Shown here piece by piece: positions 42,238-52,141 of a DNA stretch of 64,000 nucleotides. The stretch lies in assembly GCF_027105055.1 (NCBI RefSeq), contig NZ_CP114264.1, positions 2,666,001 to 2,730,000 of the forward strand, in the 5' to 3' direction. The position numbers and the translations under genes are program-made. Each line of letters opens with the position of its first letter. The stretch's first letter is position 1. Under the pieces are notes generated by a model. It worked only from the letters and a program-made list of their open reading frames with translations, did not search any database and was not told the DNA's origin. The stretch comes from Acinetobacter sp. TR3. Its GTDB lineage: Bacteria; Pseudomonadota; Gammaproteobacteria; Pseudomonadales; Moraxellaceae.

Positions 42238-42663
42238 TTAAAAAATTCCTAGATATAAAGCATATAAAGTGAGATAACGACCACCTTTGGCGATGGTGAC
42301 AACCAATAAGAATCGCCAAAAATTTTCCTTCATCAAACCTGCGATCAGAGTAATTGGATCACCAATCACAGGTGTCCAACTCAGTAGAAGTGAATAAAAA
42401 CCATATTTATGATAAATCTGTTGAGCCTGCTCTAAACGCCGTCCAGAAACAGGAAACCATTTTTTATCTTTAAAATGTTCAATTTTCATTCCTAACCACC
42501 AGTTCACACATGAACCCAATACATTACCAATGGTTGCAACCAAGATCAGATAAAGAGGGTTGGAAAGCCCTTGTATCAATAAGGTTATTAATACTGCTTC
42601 CGACTGTAACGGTAATAACGTCGCAGCCCCAAAGGCAGAGAGAAATAATAGAAAATAAGACAT
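42238..42663 (-). CDS. YqaA/DedA-family inner membrane protein
   Basis: This 141-residue membrane protein is of the YqaA branch of the SNARE-associated/DedA family. Segments include LLPLQSEAVLITLLIQG, a GNVLGSCVNWWLGM re-entrant-like helix and the DedA-type SWTPVIGDPITLIAGLM containing the conserved Gly-Asp-Pro. Related DedA proteins are lipid carriers or scramblases; the function of YqaA itself is unknown. It is single, convergent with the MFS gene and divergent from the MltR-like gene. Confidence 0.85.
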   Translation of the reverse strand: MSYFLLFLSAFGAATLLPLQSEAVLITLLIQGLSNPLYLILVATIGNVLGSCVNWWLGMKIEHFKDKKWFPVSGRRLEQAQQIYHKYGFYSLLLSWTPVIGDPITLIAGLMKENFWRFLLVVTIAKGGRYLTLYALYLGIF

Positions 42664-42759
42664 TACTGAATCATGTTAGTTAACTTATTATGTTAAAACT
42701 TTGAAAAAGTATTGCACACATTCTCATTACAAAACCTTACACACATTTAGGATAACCAT

Positions 42760-43329
42760 ATGCATGATTTTGACTCTTATCAAGAAAAAATGAAATTAAG
42801 ATACCCAAAAATCTTAGAAAATGCATCTAAAGTTAACAATTTATTTGGTGAAAGCGACAGAGGAGCTACATTGATCGCAGCGGCCATTTTGGAATATCAA
42901 TTAGAGGAAATTCTATTTTCTTTTTTTAGAGATATAAAGTCAGCTACAGAGCTACTTAATGGCTTTAATGCACCGTTAGGAACGTTTTCATCTAAAATAA
43001 AAATTTCTCATGCATTGGGTCTTATTGAGGACGATGAGTACAACCAAATTGAAATTTTTAGAAAAATTAGAAATCAATTTGCACATGAATTTAATTCATT
43101 ATCATTCGAATCTAAAGGCGTTAAAGAACGAATAATTAATTTATCAAAACCAATCGATAAGACATACAGCATGCGAGAATGTTTTGATAGCTGGTTTCTT
43201 ACACTTAATTCATCCTTACTATTTAGGGCAGAAATAATAAGAAAAGAAAAACGTGAAACAAGGATCTTTCCCAATAAACCTATTCGATGCAATATTGTAG
43301 AACTCAAAGATAAGCCTATTAAAAAATAG
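42760..43329 (+). CDS. MltR-like/DUF4145-type helical protein
   Basis: This 189-residue protein has segments like the mannitol repressor MltR family: SDRGATLIAAAILEYQLEEIL (about residues 32-52), NAPLGTFSSKIKISHALGLI (about 69-88) and IFRKIRNQFAHEF (about 99-111). The R-x-x-RNxFAH motif resembles the HEPN-type RxxxxH of helical nucleotide-binding proteins, though nuclease activity cannot be claimed. No mannitol genes are nearby, so the mannitol role is unlikely. The coding region is markedly AT-rich, and it sits alone among unrelated genes between infC and rpmI, which suggests acquisition. Confidence 0.72.
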   Translation: MHDFDSYQEKMKLRYPKILENASKVNNLFGESDRGATLIAAAILEYQLEEILFSFFRDIKSATELLNGFNAPLGTFSSKIKISHALGLIEDDEYNQIEIFRKIRNQFAHEFNSLSFESKGVKERIINLSKPIDKTYSMRECFDSWFLTLNSSLLFRAEIIRKEKRETRIFPNKPIRCNIVELKDKPIKK

Positions 43330-43334
43330 GCTTA
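43311..43334. terminator. Hairpin between MltR-like gene and glutathione transferase
   Basis: A perfect 10-bp stem TAAGCCTATT / AATAGGCTTA with an AAAA loop spans the 8-base gap between two convergent stop codons. The T tract is weak. Confidence 0.55.
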
Positions 43335-43337
43335 TAA

Positions 43338-43955
43338 TTACAGCTTGATCGACAAAGCTTTTTGTATCGCAGAGCGCGCCGTTAAGCGTTCAATATAGTC
43401 TTGCACATATGGATAATCTTCAAGTTGAATGCCTTGCCATTCATAACGCAATGCCCAAGGCAAGATTGCCATATCCGCAATTGAATACTCACCCGCCACA
43501 AACTTCTGACCAATCAATTGTTTATTTAAAACAGTGTAAAGGCGTTTAGTTTCATTGATATAACGTTCAATCGCATACGGAATTCGTTCAGGTGCAAATT
43601 TATTAAAATGGTGATTCTGACCAAGCATTGGACCAAACCCACCCATTTGCCACATTAACCATTGTTCAACTTCTACTCGCTCTTGTTCATCCGTAGGATA
43701 GAATAATCCAGTCTTCCGACCTAAATATTGTAGGATCGCACCTGATTCAAATACAGAAATCGGTTCACCTCGTGGTCCATTTTGATCAACAATCGCTGGA
43801 ATTTTATTATTAGGAGAGATTCTTAAGAAGTCTGGTTGGAACTGATCATTTTCTAAAATATTAATAGGAAAAATCTGATATTCGAGTCCCATTTCCTCCA
43901 AGGCAATTGTTATTTTATGGCCGTTAGGTGTACCCCAATAATATAAGTCAATCAT
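43338..43955 (-). CDS. Glutathione S-transferase family protein (YfcG/Nu-like)
   Basis: This 205-residue GST-fold protein has a thioredoxin-like N-terminal domain: IDLYYWGTPNGHKITIALEEMGL, then NNKIPAIVD and VFESGAILQYLGRKTGLFYP. The C-terminal helical domain contains WLMWQMGGFGPMLGQNHHF and FVAGEYSIADMAILPWAL. The TPNGHK segment and the MGGxGPMxGQ motif are typical of the YfcG/YghU Nu-class, which have disulfide-bond reductase activity with glutathione. The substrate is not known. Confidence 0.9.
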   Translation of the reverse strand: MIDLYYWGTPNGHKITIALEEMGLEYQIFPINILENDQFQPDFLRISPNNKIPAIVDQNGPRGEPISVFESGAILQYLGRKTGLFYPTDEQERVEVEQWLMWQMGGFGPMLGQNHHFNKFAPERIPYAIERYINETKRLYTVLNKQLIGQKFVAGEYSIADMAILPWALRYEWQGIQLEDYPYVQDYIERLTARSAIQKALSIKL

Positions 43956-44287
43956 TTATTACCCTATTCATCTTTCTCATGATGGTTGCCTCGTTATAGC
44001 ATATTTATTCCCTACTAATCAGCAACTCAACACAAAAACAAACAATAAAACTATGTTTTAAAATAAAATATTTTGAAAATCACACTTATTTTCCTAAAAA
44101 ATTCTTTCCGTTTTTATCCAAATAACCTATGTCCTATATATTATGACTAAATAAAACATGCTAACTACAAGCACAACTTACAGTTATGAATTTACTTAAT
44201 TAGTCATGGTTTAACATGTTTTATTTTAAGTAGCTGTCGTTGAGACTTATAAGCTTCTGAGTAGGTCAATCCATAATTTTTTGACAT
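43956..44287 (-). other. AT-rich intergenic region between infC and the glutathione transferase
   Basis: About 330 bases of very AT-rich sequence follow the infC terminator. They would carry the glutathione transferase promoter. I see no gene in them. Confidence 0.5.
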
Positions 44288-44288
44288 A

Positions 44289-44317
44289 AAAAAGCACCGC
44301 CTATTGCGGTGCTTTTT
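44289..44317 (-). terminator. thrS-infC terminator
   Basis: An 11-bp stem (AAAAGCACCGC / GCGGTGCTTTT) with a 5-base loop, followed on the minus strand by T residues, lies shortly after the infC stop. It ends the thrS-infC transcript before the unrelated genes. Confidence 0.9.
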
Positions 44318-44328
44318 CTAAGAAAAAA

Positions 44329-44880
44329 TTACTTTTTCTTTTTCGGGCCAATTAACATGCCCATTTGACGACCTTCCATCTTTGGCGCTTGTTCAATAAC
44401 GCCAAATTCAGCAACGTCTGCTTCAATTTTTTGCAATTGAGCCAAACCAAGCTGTTGATGTGCCATCTCACGACCACGGAATCGTAAAGTGATTTTCACC
44501 TTATTTCCCTCTTCAAGGAAACGTAAAATTGCACGCAATTTAATTTGGTAATCGCCTACATCCGTTGCAGGACGTAACTTGATTTCTTTCACTTGCACTT
44601 GATGCTGTTTTTTCTTCGCATCTTTTTGCTTTTGCTTTAAGTCAAATAAGTGCTTGTTGTAGTCCATGATTTTACAAACAGGCGGTTCTGCATTAGCAAC
44701 AATCTCAACAAGGTCAAGATTAACTTCTTCAGCAGCACGTAATGCTTCAGTTAATGAAACAACACCTTTTTGCTCACCATCTGCAGCGACGAGGCGTACT
44801 TCTTTCGCACGGATCTCTTCGTTAATTGCAGGACGGTTACTTTTAGCACCTTGTTGCTGGTTACGGTCAGGCTGTTTAAT
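44329..44880 (-). CDS. infC: Translation initiation factor IF-3, AUU start
   Basis: IF-3 keeps ribosomal subunits apart and proofreads start codons. An internal ATG at 44667 would give only 112 residues (the C-terminal domain). The true protein continues upstream in frame with [20 protein letters not shown] and [16 protein letters not shown], the conserved N-domain, back to an ATT at 44880-44878 (then KQPDRNQQQ). That ATT has GGAG eight bases before it, overlapping the thrS stop, and no ATG, GTG or TTG fits. An AUU start is the known autoregulatory device of infC, since IF-3 itself discriminates against it. The full length is 183 residues. It lies 5 bases from thrS. Confidence 0.93.
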   Translation of the reverse strand: MKQPDRNQQQGAKSNRPAINEEIRAKEVRLVAADGEQKGVVSLTEALRAAEEVNLDLVEIVANAEPPVCKIMDYNKHLFDLKQKQKDAKKKQHQVQVKEIKLRPATDVGDYQIKLRAILRFLEEGNKVKITLRFRGREMAHQQLGLAQLQKIEADVAEFGVIEQAPKMEGRQMGMLIGPKKKK

Positions 44881-44885
44881 CTTTA

Positions 44886-46808
44886 TTACTCCACAATGTA
44901 CCGGCCGCGTTCGGCAACGGCAGATTTCACTAGGTCAATAAATGCATCTACTGACATAGTACCTAAATTTTTTCCTGAGCGAGTACGCACATTAACAGTA
45001 CCTTCTTCAACTTCTCGATCACCAAGAACCAGAAGGTAAGGAATACGCTCTAGGGTACGCTCACGAATCTTAAATCCGATCTTTTCATTTCTCAAGTCAG
45101 AAATAGCACGAAGACCATTTTCTTTGAGTTTTGCAACCACTTGTTCACATGCTTCTGCTTGTGAATCAGTAATATTCATAACACACGCTTGAATTGGTGT
45201 TAACCAAGGCGGCATAAAGCCCGCATAGTGTTCAATTAGTATACCAATAAAACGCTCAAAACTACCAAGAATTGCACGATGCAGCATGACTGGTTGATCA
45301 CGATCGTTGTCTTCAGTGACATAAGACGCATCTAAGCGAATTGGTAAGTTGAAATCACATTGAATCGTACCGCACTGCCATACACGGCCTAAGCAATCTT
45401 TCAATGAAAATTCAATTTTCGGACCATAGAATGCACCTTCACCAGGTTGCAAATCCCAAGCCAAGCCTGCATTATCTAAAGCATCTGCCAAAGATTTTTC
45501 AGCCAAATCCCAAAGTGCATCATCACCGACACGTTTTTCAGGACGTGTAGACAATTTCATTTGTACTTCTTCAAAGCCGAAGTCTTTATAAACATCTAAA
45601 GTCAGCTTAATAAAGTCAGCAACTTCTTTACCAATTTGTTCTTTGGTACAGAAAATATGTGCATCATCTTGCGTAAATCCACGAACACGCATAATCCCGT
45701 GTAAAGAACCTGATGGCTCATTACGGTGACAAGAACCAAATTCAGCCAAACGAATTGGTAAATCACGGTAAGATTTCAAGCCTTGATTAAACACTTGTAC
45801 GTGACAAGGGCAGTTCATTGGCTTAACAGCATAGTTACGACTCTCTGAATGAGTTGTAAACATGTTGTCTGCGTAGTTGGCTGCATGACCAGATTTTTCC
45901 CAAAGCGTAAAATCGACGATTTGCGGCGTTTTAATCTCTAGGTAGCCATTGTCTTGCTGAACTTTACGCATGTATTGCTCAAGCACTTGGTAGATGGTCC
46001 AACCATTTGGATGCCAGAACACCATACCCGGTGCTTCTTCTTGCATATGGAATAAATCTAGAGCTTTACCAATTTTACGATGGTCACGCTTTTCTGCTTC
46101 TTCAATACGTTTGATATATGCCGCTAACTGTTTTTTATCAGCCCAAGCTGTACCATAAATACGTTGAAGCTGTTCATTCTTCGCATCACCACGCCAGTAA
46201 GCACCAGAGATTTTTGTGAGCTTGAATGATTTTAAGAATTTAGTGTTTGGTACGTGCGGACCACGGCACATATCCAAATAATCTTGATGGTAGTACAAGC
46301 CCATTTGTGTTTCATTCGGCATGTCTGCGATCAAGCGCAATTTGTATTCTTCGCCACGTGCTGTGAATTCTGCAATCACCTCATCACGTGGTGTCATTTT
46401 TTTGATGACATCATAATCCTGATCAATGAGCTTTTTCATACGCTCTTCAATCGCTGCCATATCATCTAAAGTAAAAGGACGTGGCATCCAGATGTCATAG
46501 TAGAAACCTTCTTCAATGACTGGACCAATCACCATTTTTGCTTCTGGAAACAGCTGCTTAACAGCGTGACCAACGAGATGTGCACAAGAGTGACGAATAA
46601 TTTCTACGCCTTCTTCATCTTTAGGCGTGATAATTTGCACAGTTGCATCTTCGGTAATCAAGTCTGAAGCATCAACTAGACGATCATTGACACGACCTGC
46701 TACGGTATTTTTCGCAAGACCAGGACCAATGCTTAATGCAACGTCCATCACAGATACGGCTTGATCAAACTGTTTTTGATCGCCATTTGGCAAAGTGATA
46801 ATTGGCAT
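44886..46808 (-). CDS. thrS: Threonyl-tRNA synthetase
   Basis: This is the 640-residue class II synthetase. It has the N-terminal TGS domain (residues 1-62, [19 protein letters not shown]), the editing domain with [11 protein letters not shown], and a catalytic core with zinc ligands in [12 protein letters not shown] (Cys) and later His residues. Motif 2 is [24 protein letters not shown], and the C-terminal anticodon domain ends with [20 protein letters not shown]. It is followed at once by infC, as in most gammaproteobacteria. Confidence 0.98.
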   Translation of the reverse strand: MPIITLPNGDQKQFDQAVSVMDVALSIGPGLAKNTVAGRVNDRLVDASDLITEDATVQIITPKDEEGVEIIRHSCAHLVGHAVKQLFPEAKMVIGPVIEEGFYYDIWMPRPFTLDDMAAIEERMKKLIDQDYDVIKKMTPRDEVIAEFTARGEEYKLRLIADMPNETQMGLYYHQDYLDMCRGPHVPNTKFLKSFKLTKISGAYWRGDAKNEQLQRIYGTAWADKKQLAAYIKRIEEAEKRDHRKIGKALDLFHMQEEAPGMVFWHPNGWTIYQVLEQYMRKVQQDNGYLEIKTPQIVDFTLWEKSGHAANYADNMFTTHSESRNYAVKPMNCPCHVQVFNQGLKSYRDLPIRLAEFGSCHRNEPSGSLHGIMRVRGFTQDDAHIFCTKEQIGKEVADFIKLTLDVYKDFGFEEVQMKLSTRPEKRVGDDALWDLAEKSLADALDNAGLAWDLQPGEGAFYGPKIEFSLKDCLGRVWQCGTIQCDFNLPIRLDASYVTEDNDRDQPVMLHRAILGSFERFIGILIEHYAGFMPPWLTPIQACVMNITDSQAEACEQVVAKLKENGLRAISDLRNEKIGFKIRERTLERIPYLLVLGDREVEEGTVNVRTRSGKNLGTMSVDAFIDLVKSAVAERGRYIVE

Positions 46809-46869
46809 AATAAAATCCTTAAGGAGTGATGCCCTATACGAAGGAGCATATCACCGCGAGATTATGTAT

Positions 46870-46883
46870 TGAGGCGAACCTCA
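46870..46883 (-). promoter_or_regulatory. TTCG-loop hairpin in the thrS leader
   Basis: On the minus strand TGAGG-TTCG-CCTCA forms a small stable hairpin about 60 bases before thrS. A second inverted repeat (AAACCTA / TAGGTTT) lies further up near 46970-46990. E. coli ThrRS binds structured leader RNA to repress its own translation; a similar role here is only a suggestion. Confidence 0.3.
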
Positions 46884-47072
46884 AAAGATAAAAAACGGCG
46901 GATAAAAAAGTATTCAAGATTTTACACAGGTTTAGTTGAGTATGAAACCTTTGAATCATAAAAACCTAGATTGATTAGGTTTCATCTCCGACTAAAGCCT
47001 AAATGATTTAGACTGAATGACACACTATGTTGATATAGATATAAATGAAAAAAACACAAATGGAGCAAACAC

Positions 47073-48716
47073 ATGGTTAGTGCATATGATGAATTACCGA
47101 GAACCCCTGCAAATTTTGTTGCCTTATCGCCTTTACGTTATTTAGAACGTGCTGCTTATATTTATCCACACCAAGCCGCAATTATTCATGGGGAACGTCA
47201 AATCACATGGCAACAAAGCTATCAACGTTGCCGCCAGTTTGCACATCAGCTCACTCAGTTAGGAATTCAAAAGAATGATACCGTTTCGGTACTCTTGCCG
47301 AATGTACCTGCAATGATTGAAGCACATTTTGCTGTACCAATGGCAGGTGCAGTACTCAATACGCTGAATACTCGTCTCGATGCCAAAACCATTGCTTTTA
47401 TGCTGGCTCATGCCGAGTCCAAAGTCCTTTTGGTCGATCCTGAATTTCGACAACTTGCAGCAGAAGCCTTAACGCTGATCTCTCAAGACATTATTGTAAT
47501 TGATGTATTTGATCAGGAATACGAAGGTGAGCAAATTGCACTTGGGCAATATGAATATGAATCGTGGTTAGCTAAAGGTAATCCTGAATTTGAATGGCTA
47601 CTTCCACAAGATGAATGGGATGCGATTAGTCTAAATTATACCTCAGGAACCACAGGCAATCCAAAAGGTGTGGTTTATCACCATCGCGGCGCTTATCTGA
47701 ATGCAGCCAGTAACATCTTGGCATGCGGTATGAAACCTCGTGCAGTTTATCTATGGACGCTGCCACTATTTCACTGTAATGGTTGGTGTTTTGCATGGTC
47801 AATTGCAGCCAGTGGCGGCACCAATATTTGCTTACGTCGAGTTGATCCAGTTTTAATCTTTAAATATATCGCTGAACACAAAGTCGATTATTTCTGTGGC
47901 GCACCAATTGTCTTATCCATGTTAATTAACACGCCACCAGAACAAAAGACAGCTTTTGAGCACCATGTTGAAGTGATGGTTGCAGGTGCTGCCCCACCCG
48001 TTGCGATTATTGAAGGTATGCGCCATATTGGAATTAATGTTAATCATGTCTATGGTTTGACAGAAACGTATGGTCCATCGGCATTATGTGCTTCGCAAGC
48101 AGGATGGAGTGACTTATCTATTCAAGAACAGGCACAACTGCATTCACGTCAAGGTGTTCCTTATCCACTCCAAGACAGTATGCGAGTACTTGATCCTGAA
48201 ACAATGCAACCCGTACCGAATGATGGGCAAACCATGGGCGAAATTATGTTCCGTGGCAATATTGTGATGAAAGGTTATCTCAAAAATCCACAAGCGACTG
48301 AAGAAGCTTTTAAAGGTGGTTGGTTTCATACAGGAGATCTAGCCGTTTGCCATCCTGATGGTTATGCCAAAATTACTGATCGCTCTAAAGATATTATCAT
48401 TTCAGGTGGCGAAAATATTTCATCGCTCGAAGTCGAAGATGTACTTTACCGCCACCCTGCTGTACTCACCGCCGCAGTGGTCGCAAAACCTGATGAACGT
48501 TGGCAAGAAGTGCCTTGTGCTTTTATTGAACTCAAACAAGGTGCATCTGCATCGGCCGAAGACATCATTGCACATTGCCAAAAAGAACTGGCTCGCTTTA
48601 AAGTTCCCAAAGATGTCGTCATTACTGAGATTCCAAAAACATCAACAGGGAAATTACAGAAATTTATTTTAAGAGAATGGGCAAAACAACGAGCAGATGG
48701 CTCATTTGAAAGTTAA
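47073..48716 (+). CDS. Fatty acyl-CoA synthetase (AMP-binding family)
   Basis: This 547-residue adenylate-forming enzyme activates a carboxylic acid to its CoA thioester through an acyl-AMP. The P-loop is LNYTSGTTGNPKGVVYHH (about residues 190-207). The adenine motif is HVYGLTETYGP (about 325-335). The core motif is GWFHTGDLAVCHPDGYAKITDRSKDIIISGGENISSLEVED (seen in pieces, about 415-455), and the catalytic Lys lies in PKTSTGKLQKFILREW. The segments match the medium/long-chain branch (AlkK/FadD3-like). It is divergent from thrS and single. The substrate chain cannot be read off. Confidence 0.92.
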   Translation: MVSAYDELPRTPANFVALSPLRYLERAAYIYPHQAAIIHGERQITWQQSYQRCRQFAHQLTQLGIQKNDTVSVLLPNVPAMIEAHFAVPMAGAVLNTLNTRLDAKTIAFMLAHAESKVLLVDPEFRQLAAEALTLISQDIIVIDVFDQEYEGEQIALGQYEYESWLAKGNPEFEWLLPQDEWDAISLNYTSGTTGNPKGVVYHHRGAYLNAASNILACGMKPRAVYLWTLPLFHCNGWCFAWSIAASGGTNICLRRVDPVLIFKYIAEHKVDYFCGAPIVLSMLINTPPEQKTAFEHHVEVMVAGAAPPVAIIEGMRHIGINVNHVYGLTETYGPSALCASQAGWSDLSIQEQAQLHSRQGVPYPLQDSMRVLDPETMQPVPNDGQTMGEIMFRGNIVMKGYLKNPQATEEAFKGGWFHTGDLAVCHPDGYAKITDRSKDIIISGGENISSLEVEDVLYRHPAVLTAAVVAKPDERWQEVPCAFIELKQGASASAEDIIAHCQKELARFKVPKDVVITEIPKTSTGKLQKFILREWAKQRADGSFES

Positions 48717-48727
48717 TACCCCAAAAT

Positions 48728-48757
48728 AAAAAGAAGTTTCCGAGGAAACTTCTTTTT
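48728..48757. terminator. Bidirectional terminator between acyl-CoA synthetase and darP
   Basis: The stem AAAAAGAAGTTTCC / GGAAACTTCTTTTT with a minimal loop lies between two convergent genes and has A and T runs on its flanks. Confidence 0.85.
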
Positions 48758-48761
48758 GGCT

Positions 48762-49301
48762 TTAGCCTTGATCAGATAACAAGGCGACTTGCTGTACATA
48801 GTTCACAAATTTAAGCTTGGATGCTGCAAGATCTTCTTCACTCACCTGCTGTTTGATATCTCGATGAATGCGCAAAACATGCTGACGTAAAGTATGGCGT
48901 TCAGAAGCATTAAAAACTTTACTAAACTCATTAATGATTGGGTCACCTTGATCAATCATCCGATCTACCCAACGCATCAATTGCATTTGTTTTTTAGCAC
49001 CTTGTTGCGGTGTCAAATAAGATAAAATCGTGGTTTCATTTTCATTACGCAATAACTTACCAACACGTTGAAACTGACGACGACGTGCTTCAAATGAACT
49101 GATTTTTTGCACTTCAAGTAATGCATCAATCAAACGCTCATCGACAGGAAGCTTTTGAATTTGTTTTGGATTGAGTTGAGCCAATTGCTCACCTAAAGCA
49201 GCCATACGTTGCACAGCTTTTTTTTGCTCGGTTCTACTCGCACGCCCTTCTAATGACTCAAAATCTTCATCTGTATAACGTTGTTGGGTACCACGTGCCA
49301 C
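48762..49301 (-). CDS. darP: Ribosome biogenesis factor DarP (YjgA family)
   Basis: This 179-residue, highly charged helical protein is of the YjgA/DUF615 family, renamed DarP for its role in 50S assembly, where it helps remodel the peptidyl-transferase region. Family text is visible in SRTEQKKAVQRMAALGEQL, LPVDERLIDALLEVQKI and SFEARRRQFQRVGKLLRN. It ends a minus-strand cluster rapZ-ptsO-darP with a 2-base gap to ptsO. Confidence 0.9.
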   Translation of the reverse strand: MARGTQQRYTDEDFESLEGRASRTEQKKAVQRMAALGEQLAQLNPKQIQKLPVDERLIDALLEVQKISSFEARRRQFQRVGKLLRNENETTILSYLTPQQGAKKQMQLMRWVDRMIDQGDPIINEFSKVFNASERHTLRQHVLRIHRDIKQQVSEEDLAASKLKFVNYVQQVALLSDQG

Positions 49302-49303
49302 TA

Positions 49304-49573
49304 TTACTCTGCCTCATAAAATTTTGCTGCGAACAGCGTTTGAATTTCTTCCAGTGCTTTTTCTTCATCAGCACCATCAATCACCAATCTTAATGTTGTG
49401 CCTTTACCAGCACCTAACATCAACAAAGACATAATATTTTTTGCATCAACCAATTTATCACCCTTGCCGATTTGTATCGAAGAGCTAAACTTGGTTGTCA
49501 CTTCAATCAGTTTACCAGATGCGCGCGCATGTAAGCCGAGTTTATTAATTACATCAATTGTTGTGTCTATCAT
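49304..49573 (-). CDS. ptsO: Nitrogen-PTS phosphocarrier protein NPr (HPr family)
   Basis: This 89-residue HPr-like protein has the phosphorylated His15 in [13 protein letters not shown]. The central region [25 protein letters not shown] is typical of NPr. NPr passes phosphate from EI-Ntr to EIIA-Ntr in the regulatory nitrogen PTS. Its ATG overlaps the rapZ stop by four bases (ATGA). EIIA-Ntr (ptsN) and the sigma-54 cluster are not in this window. In A. baumannii the GigA/GigB pathway is reported to act through this phosphocarrier; gigA and gigB lie 35 kb away in this window. Confidence 0.93.
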   Translation of the reverse strand: MIDTTIDVINKLGLHARASGKLIEVTTKFSSSIQIGKGDKLVDAKNIMSLLMLGAGKGTTLRLVIDGADEEKALEEIQTLFAAKFYEAE

Positions 49574-50421
49574 GACCAGTGCTTCATTTCTCTATGTAAG
49601 ATTTGGACAGTCCATTTTGCCTTAAGAGCTCGTTTGAGTCTATCCACGATATAAACTGAACGATGTTGCCCACCTGTGCACCCGACTGAAATGGTCATGT
49701 AGTGGCGATGTCCTTCTGCAAAAGCAGGCAACCATTTTTCCAAGAAGTTATAAATATCGGTAAACATTTCATTGGTTTGTTGATTGCTTTCTAAAAACTG
49801 ACATACAGGATCATCCAACCCTGAAAGACGACGCAACTCTAAATCCCAATGTGGATTCGGTAAATGACGCACATCAAACACATAATCAGCATCAAGCGGA
49901 ATGCCATGTTTATAGCCAAATGATTGTAGAATCACAATCAACTTATCAGACTGCCCCAATCGAGACAGCAAGATATGTTTGAGATCATGGACGCTTTTAC
50001 CTGTCGTATCAATATGCACCGTAGAGCGGAATTGTATCGGAATCAGCAGTTGCTTTTCTTCCTGTATACATTGCAACAGGCTATTAAAACGATTTGCCAA
50101 CGGGTGTGGTCTACGCGAAGAGCTAAACCGTGCAACCAAATCTTGATCTTGCGTGGTTAAGTAAATGATATCCACAGTACCATGCTTTTTTAATTGCTCA
50201 AAAACATGGTCAAACTCCTGCATATCCGCACGAGTACTTCGAATATCCACACCTAATGCCAACTGCTCTAAGTTATTTTCATGATCCAGTTTAGCTACAA
50301 TTTCAGGCAACAATGCCAAAGGTAAATTATCTATACAATAATAGCCCAAATCTTCAAGCACCTGTAATGCAGATGATTTTCCTGAACCTGATTGTCCTGT
50401 AACGATAAGAATACGCTTCAT
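49570..50421 (-). CDS. rapZ: RNase adapter protein RapZ
   Basis: RapZ is a nucleotide-binding protein that in E. coli delivers GlmZ small RNA to RNase E and so tunes glucosamine-6-phosphate synthesis. The 283-residue product has Walker [29 protein letters not shown] at the N-terminus. The C-terminal RNA-binding domain ends with the conserved [19 protein letters not shown]. It heads rapZ-ptsO-darP and shares an ATGA overlap with ptsO. Confidence 0.95.
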   Translation of the reverse strand: MKRILIVTGQSGSGKSSALQVLEDLGYYCIDNLPLALLPEIVAKLDHENNLEQLALGVDIRSTRADMQEFDHVFEQLKKHGTVDIIYLTTQDQDLVARFSSSRRPHPLANRFNSLLQCIQEEKQLLIPIQFRSTVHIDTTGKSVHDLKHILLSRLGQSDKLIVILQSFGYKHGIPLDADYVFDVRHLPNPHWDLELRRLSGLDDPVCQFLESNQQTNEMFTDIYNFLEKWLPAFAEGHRHYMTISVGCTGGQHRSVYIVDRLKRALKAKWTVQILHREMKHWS

Positions 50422-50444
50422 CGCATATCGCCCTTTAATTTATT

Positions 50445-51290
50445 TTATGTTTTAAAGTTAATTTGTAAATTATCAATCAAACGTGTCGAGCCCAATTTAG
50501 CCGCAACAAACAAAACTAAATCGCGATCAAACTCTTCAATTGGTTGCAAGTTAGGCTGACGTGCTTCTACATAATCCACAACAAATCCAGCTTGTGTCAA
50601 TTCCGTTGAGATATTTGCTAACACTTGCGAAAGTGATTGCCCCTCTCCCAATGCAACTTCTGCTTGTTTTAACAACTGATAAATTGTTGGCGCAATACTT
50701 CGTTGCTCTTCTGACAAATAACCATTGCGTGAACTTAAAGCCAAACCATCTGCTGCTCGTACAATTGGTACGCCGATGACTTCTAATGGAATATTTAAAT
50801 CCTGCACCAACTGACGAATTACAGCCAATTGTTGATAATCTTTTTGCCCAAAAAAAGCATAGTCTGGTTGTACAATATTGAATAATTTGGTTACAACAAC
50901 TGCAACACCATCAAAATGACCAGGTCGTGATTGACCACATAAATCATTGGTAATTTGACTAACACGAATATTGGTTAAACGAGGCTGTTTACCATACATT
51001 TGATCGACAGAAGGGGCAAAAATAATATCGCAACCTACATCTGCTAACAAACGACTATCTTGTTCTAAAGTACGTGGATAACTATCAAAATCCTCGCCTG
51101 CACCAAACTGAATTGGGTTGACAAAAATACTCACCACAACAACATCACAGATTTTTTTTGCAGCGCGCACCAAAGTCAAATGACCTTCATGCAAATTCCC
51201 CATAGTTGGCACAAAACCAATTAATTTTTTTGTTGTTCTTGCTGGTGCTAATGATGCAGTTAAGCCTTGTATTGTTGTTTCTGTTTTCAT
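50445..51290 (-). CDS. panC: Pantothenate synthetase
   Basis: PanC condenses pantoate with beta-alanine using ATP, the last step to pantothenate. The 281-residue protein has the HIGH-like motif [16 protein letters not shown], the segment [10 protein letters not shown], the pantoate site [21 protein letters not shown] and the KMSKS-equivalent [12 protein letters not shown]. It follows panB by 3 bases, so the two are co-transcribed. panD is not adjacent. Confidence 0.97.
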   Translation of the reverse strand: MKTETTIQGLTASLAPARTTKKLIGFVPTMGNLHEGHLTLVRAAKKICDVVVVSIFVNPIQFGAGEDFDSYPRTLEQDSRLLADVGCDIIFAPSVDQMYGKQPRLTNIRVSQITNDLCGQSRPGHFDGVAVVVTKLFNIVQPDYAFFGQKDYQQLAVIRQLVQDLNIPLEVIGVPIVRAADGLALSSRNGYLSEEQRSIAPTIYQLLKQAEVALGEGQSLSQVLANISTELTQAGFVVDYVEARQPNLQPIEEFDRDLVLFVAAKLGSTRLIDNLQINFKT

Positions 51291-51293
51291 GAG

Positions 51294-52103
51294 TTAGAGC
51301 TCAACTTGAAAAGTATGTTCTTTCGCTGGAAATGACTGATCTTGAACAGCAGCATGATACGATTTAAACGCATCGATAATTGCTGTTTCCCCCGCTTGTT
51401 CTTTCATAAAATTACGCACAAAACGTGCAACGCGACCAAAAGTCAAACCAAGCATGTCTTGTACAACCAAAACCTGTCCATCAGTTTCATTGCCCGCACC
51501 AATACCAATCACTGGAGTATTAGGAAATAGTTCAGCAATTTCTTTGCCTAACTGAGCTGGAACACACTCTAATAATAATACCGCAGCACCTGCATCAACC
51601 ACAGCTTGGCAATCGGCAATCAACTGATCTGCTGCTTCACGTGTGCGCGCTTGAAGTTTATAACCACCAAATACATGTACCGATTGTGGGGTTAAACCTA
51701 AATGTACACACACAGGAATACCATTACGGGTCAAGACTTGGACTAATTCACTAAGCCACGCACCGCCTTCAATCTTGACCATTTGTGCGCCTACTTGCAT
51801 CACGGCTTTGGCATTTTTTAGACCATCTTCAAGCGTCGCATAACTCATAAATGGCAAATCAGTCATAATTAAAGCATGTGAATTGCCACGGCGCACAGCT
51901 GCCGTATGGTAAGCCATATCTTCAACTGTCACAGGCAGCGTAGAATCTCGACCTTGAATTGCCATGCCTAGAGAATCACCGATTAAAATCGTATCAATTT
52001 CAGCCAATTCCATCGCTTTAGCCATACTTGCATCGTAACAAGTGAGACATGAGAACTTACGTCCTTCGGCTTTAAATTTTCTTAAGTCACTTAGACTAAT
52101 CAT
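51294..52103 (-). CDS. panB: Ketopantoate hydroxymethyltransferase
   Basis: PanB adds a hydroxymethyl group from methylene-tetrahydrofolate to alpha-ketoisovalerate. From the ATG at 52103 (MISLSDLRKFKAEGRKF), with GAGG eight bases upstream, the protein is 269 residues, the family size. The open frame runs 117 bases further but would overlap nothing conserved. Motifs are LTCYDASMAKAMELAEIDTILIGDSLGM, MVKIEGG and the active-site region CVHLGLTPQSVHVFGGY. It lies just after folK. Confidence 0.96.
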   Translation of the reverse strand: MISLSDLRKFKAEGRKFSCLTCYDASMAKAMELAEIDTILIGDSLGMAIQGRDSTLPVTVEDMAYHTAAVRRGNSHALIMTDLPFMSYATLEDGLKNAKAVMQVGAQMVKIEGGAWLSELVQVLTRNGIPVCVHLGLTPQSVHVFGGYKLQARTREAADQLIADCQAVVDAGAAVLLLECVPAQLGKEIAELFPNTPVIGIGAGNETDGQVLVVQDMLGLTFGRVARFVRNFMKEQAGETAIIDAFKSYHAAVQDQSFPAKEHTFQVEL

Positions 52104-52141
52104 GATGATGTCCTCTACGGCGTTTCTAGAACAAAGCAATC

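Noticed and set aside
44329..44667. 112-residue IF-3 from an internal ATG
   Set aside because: The conserved N-domain is encoded upstream in frame and leads to the ATT start.
48144..48672. Frames on either strand inside the acyl-CoA synthetase
   Set aside because: These are shadows of a clearly conserved gene.
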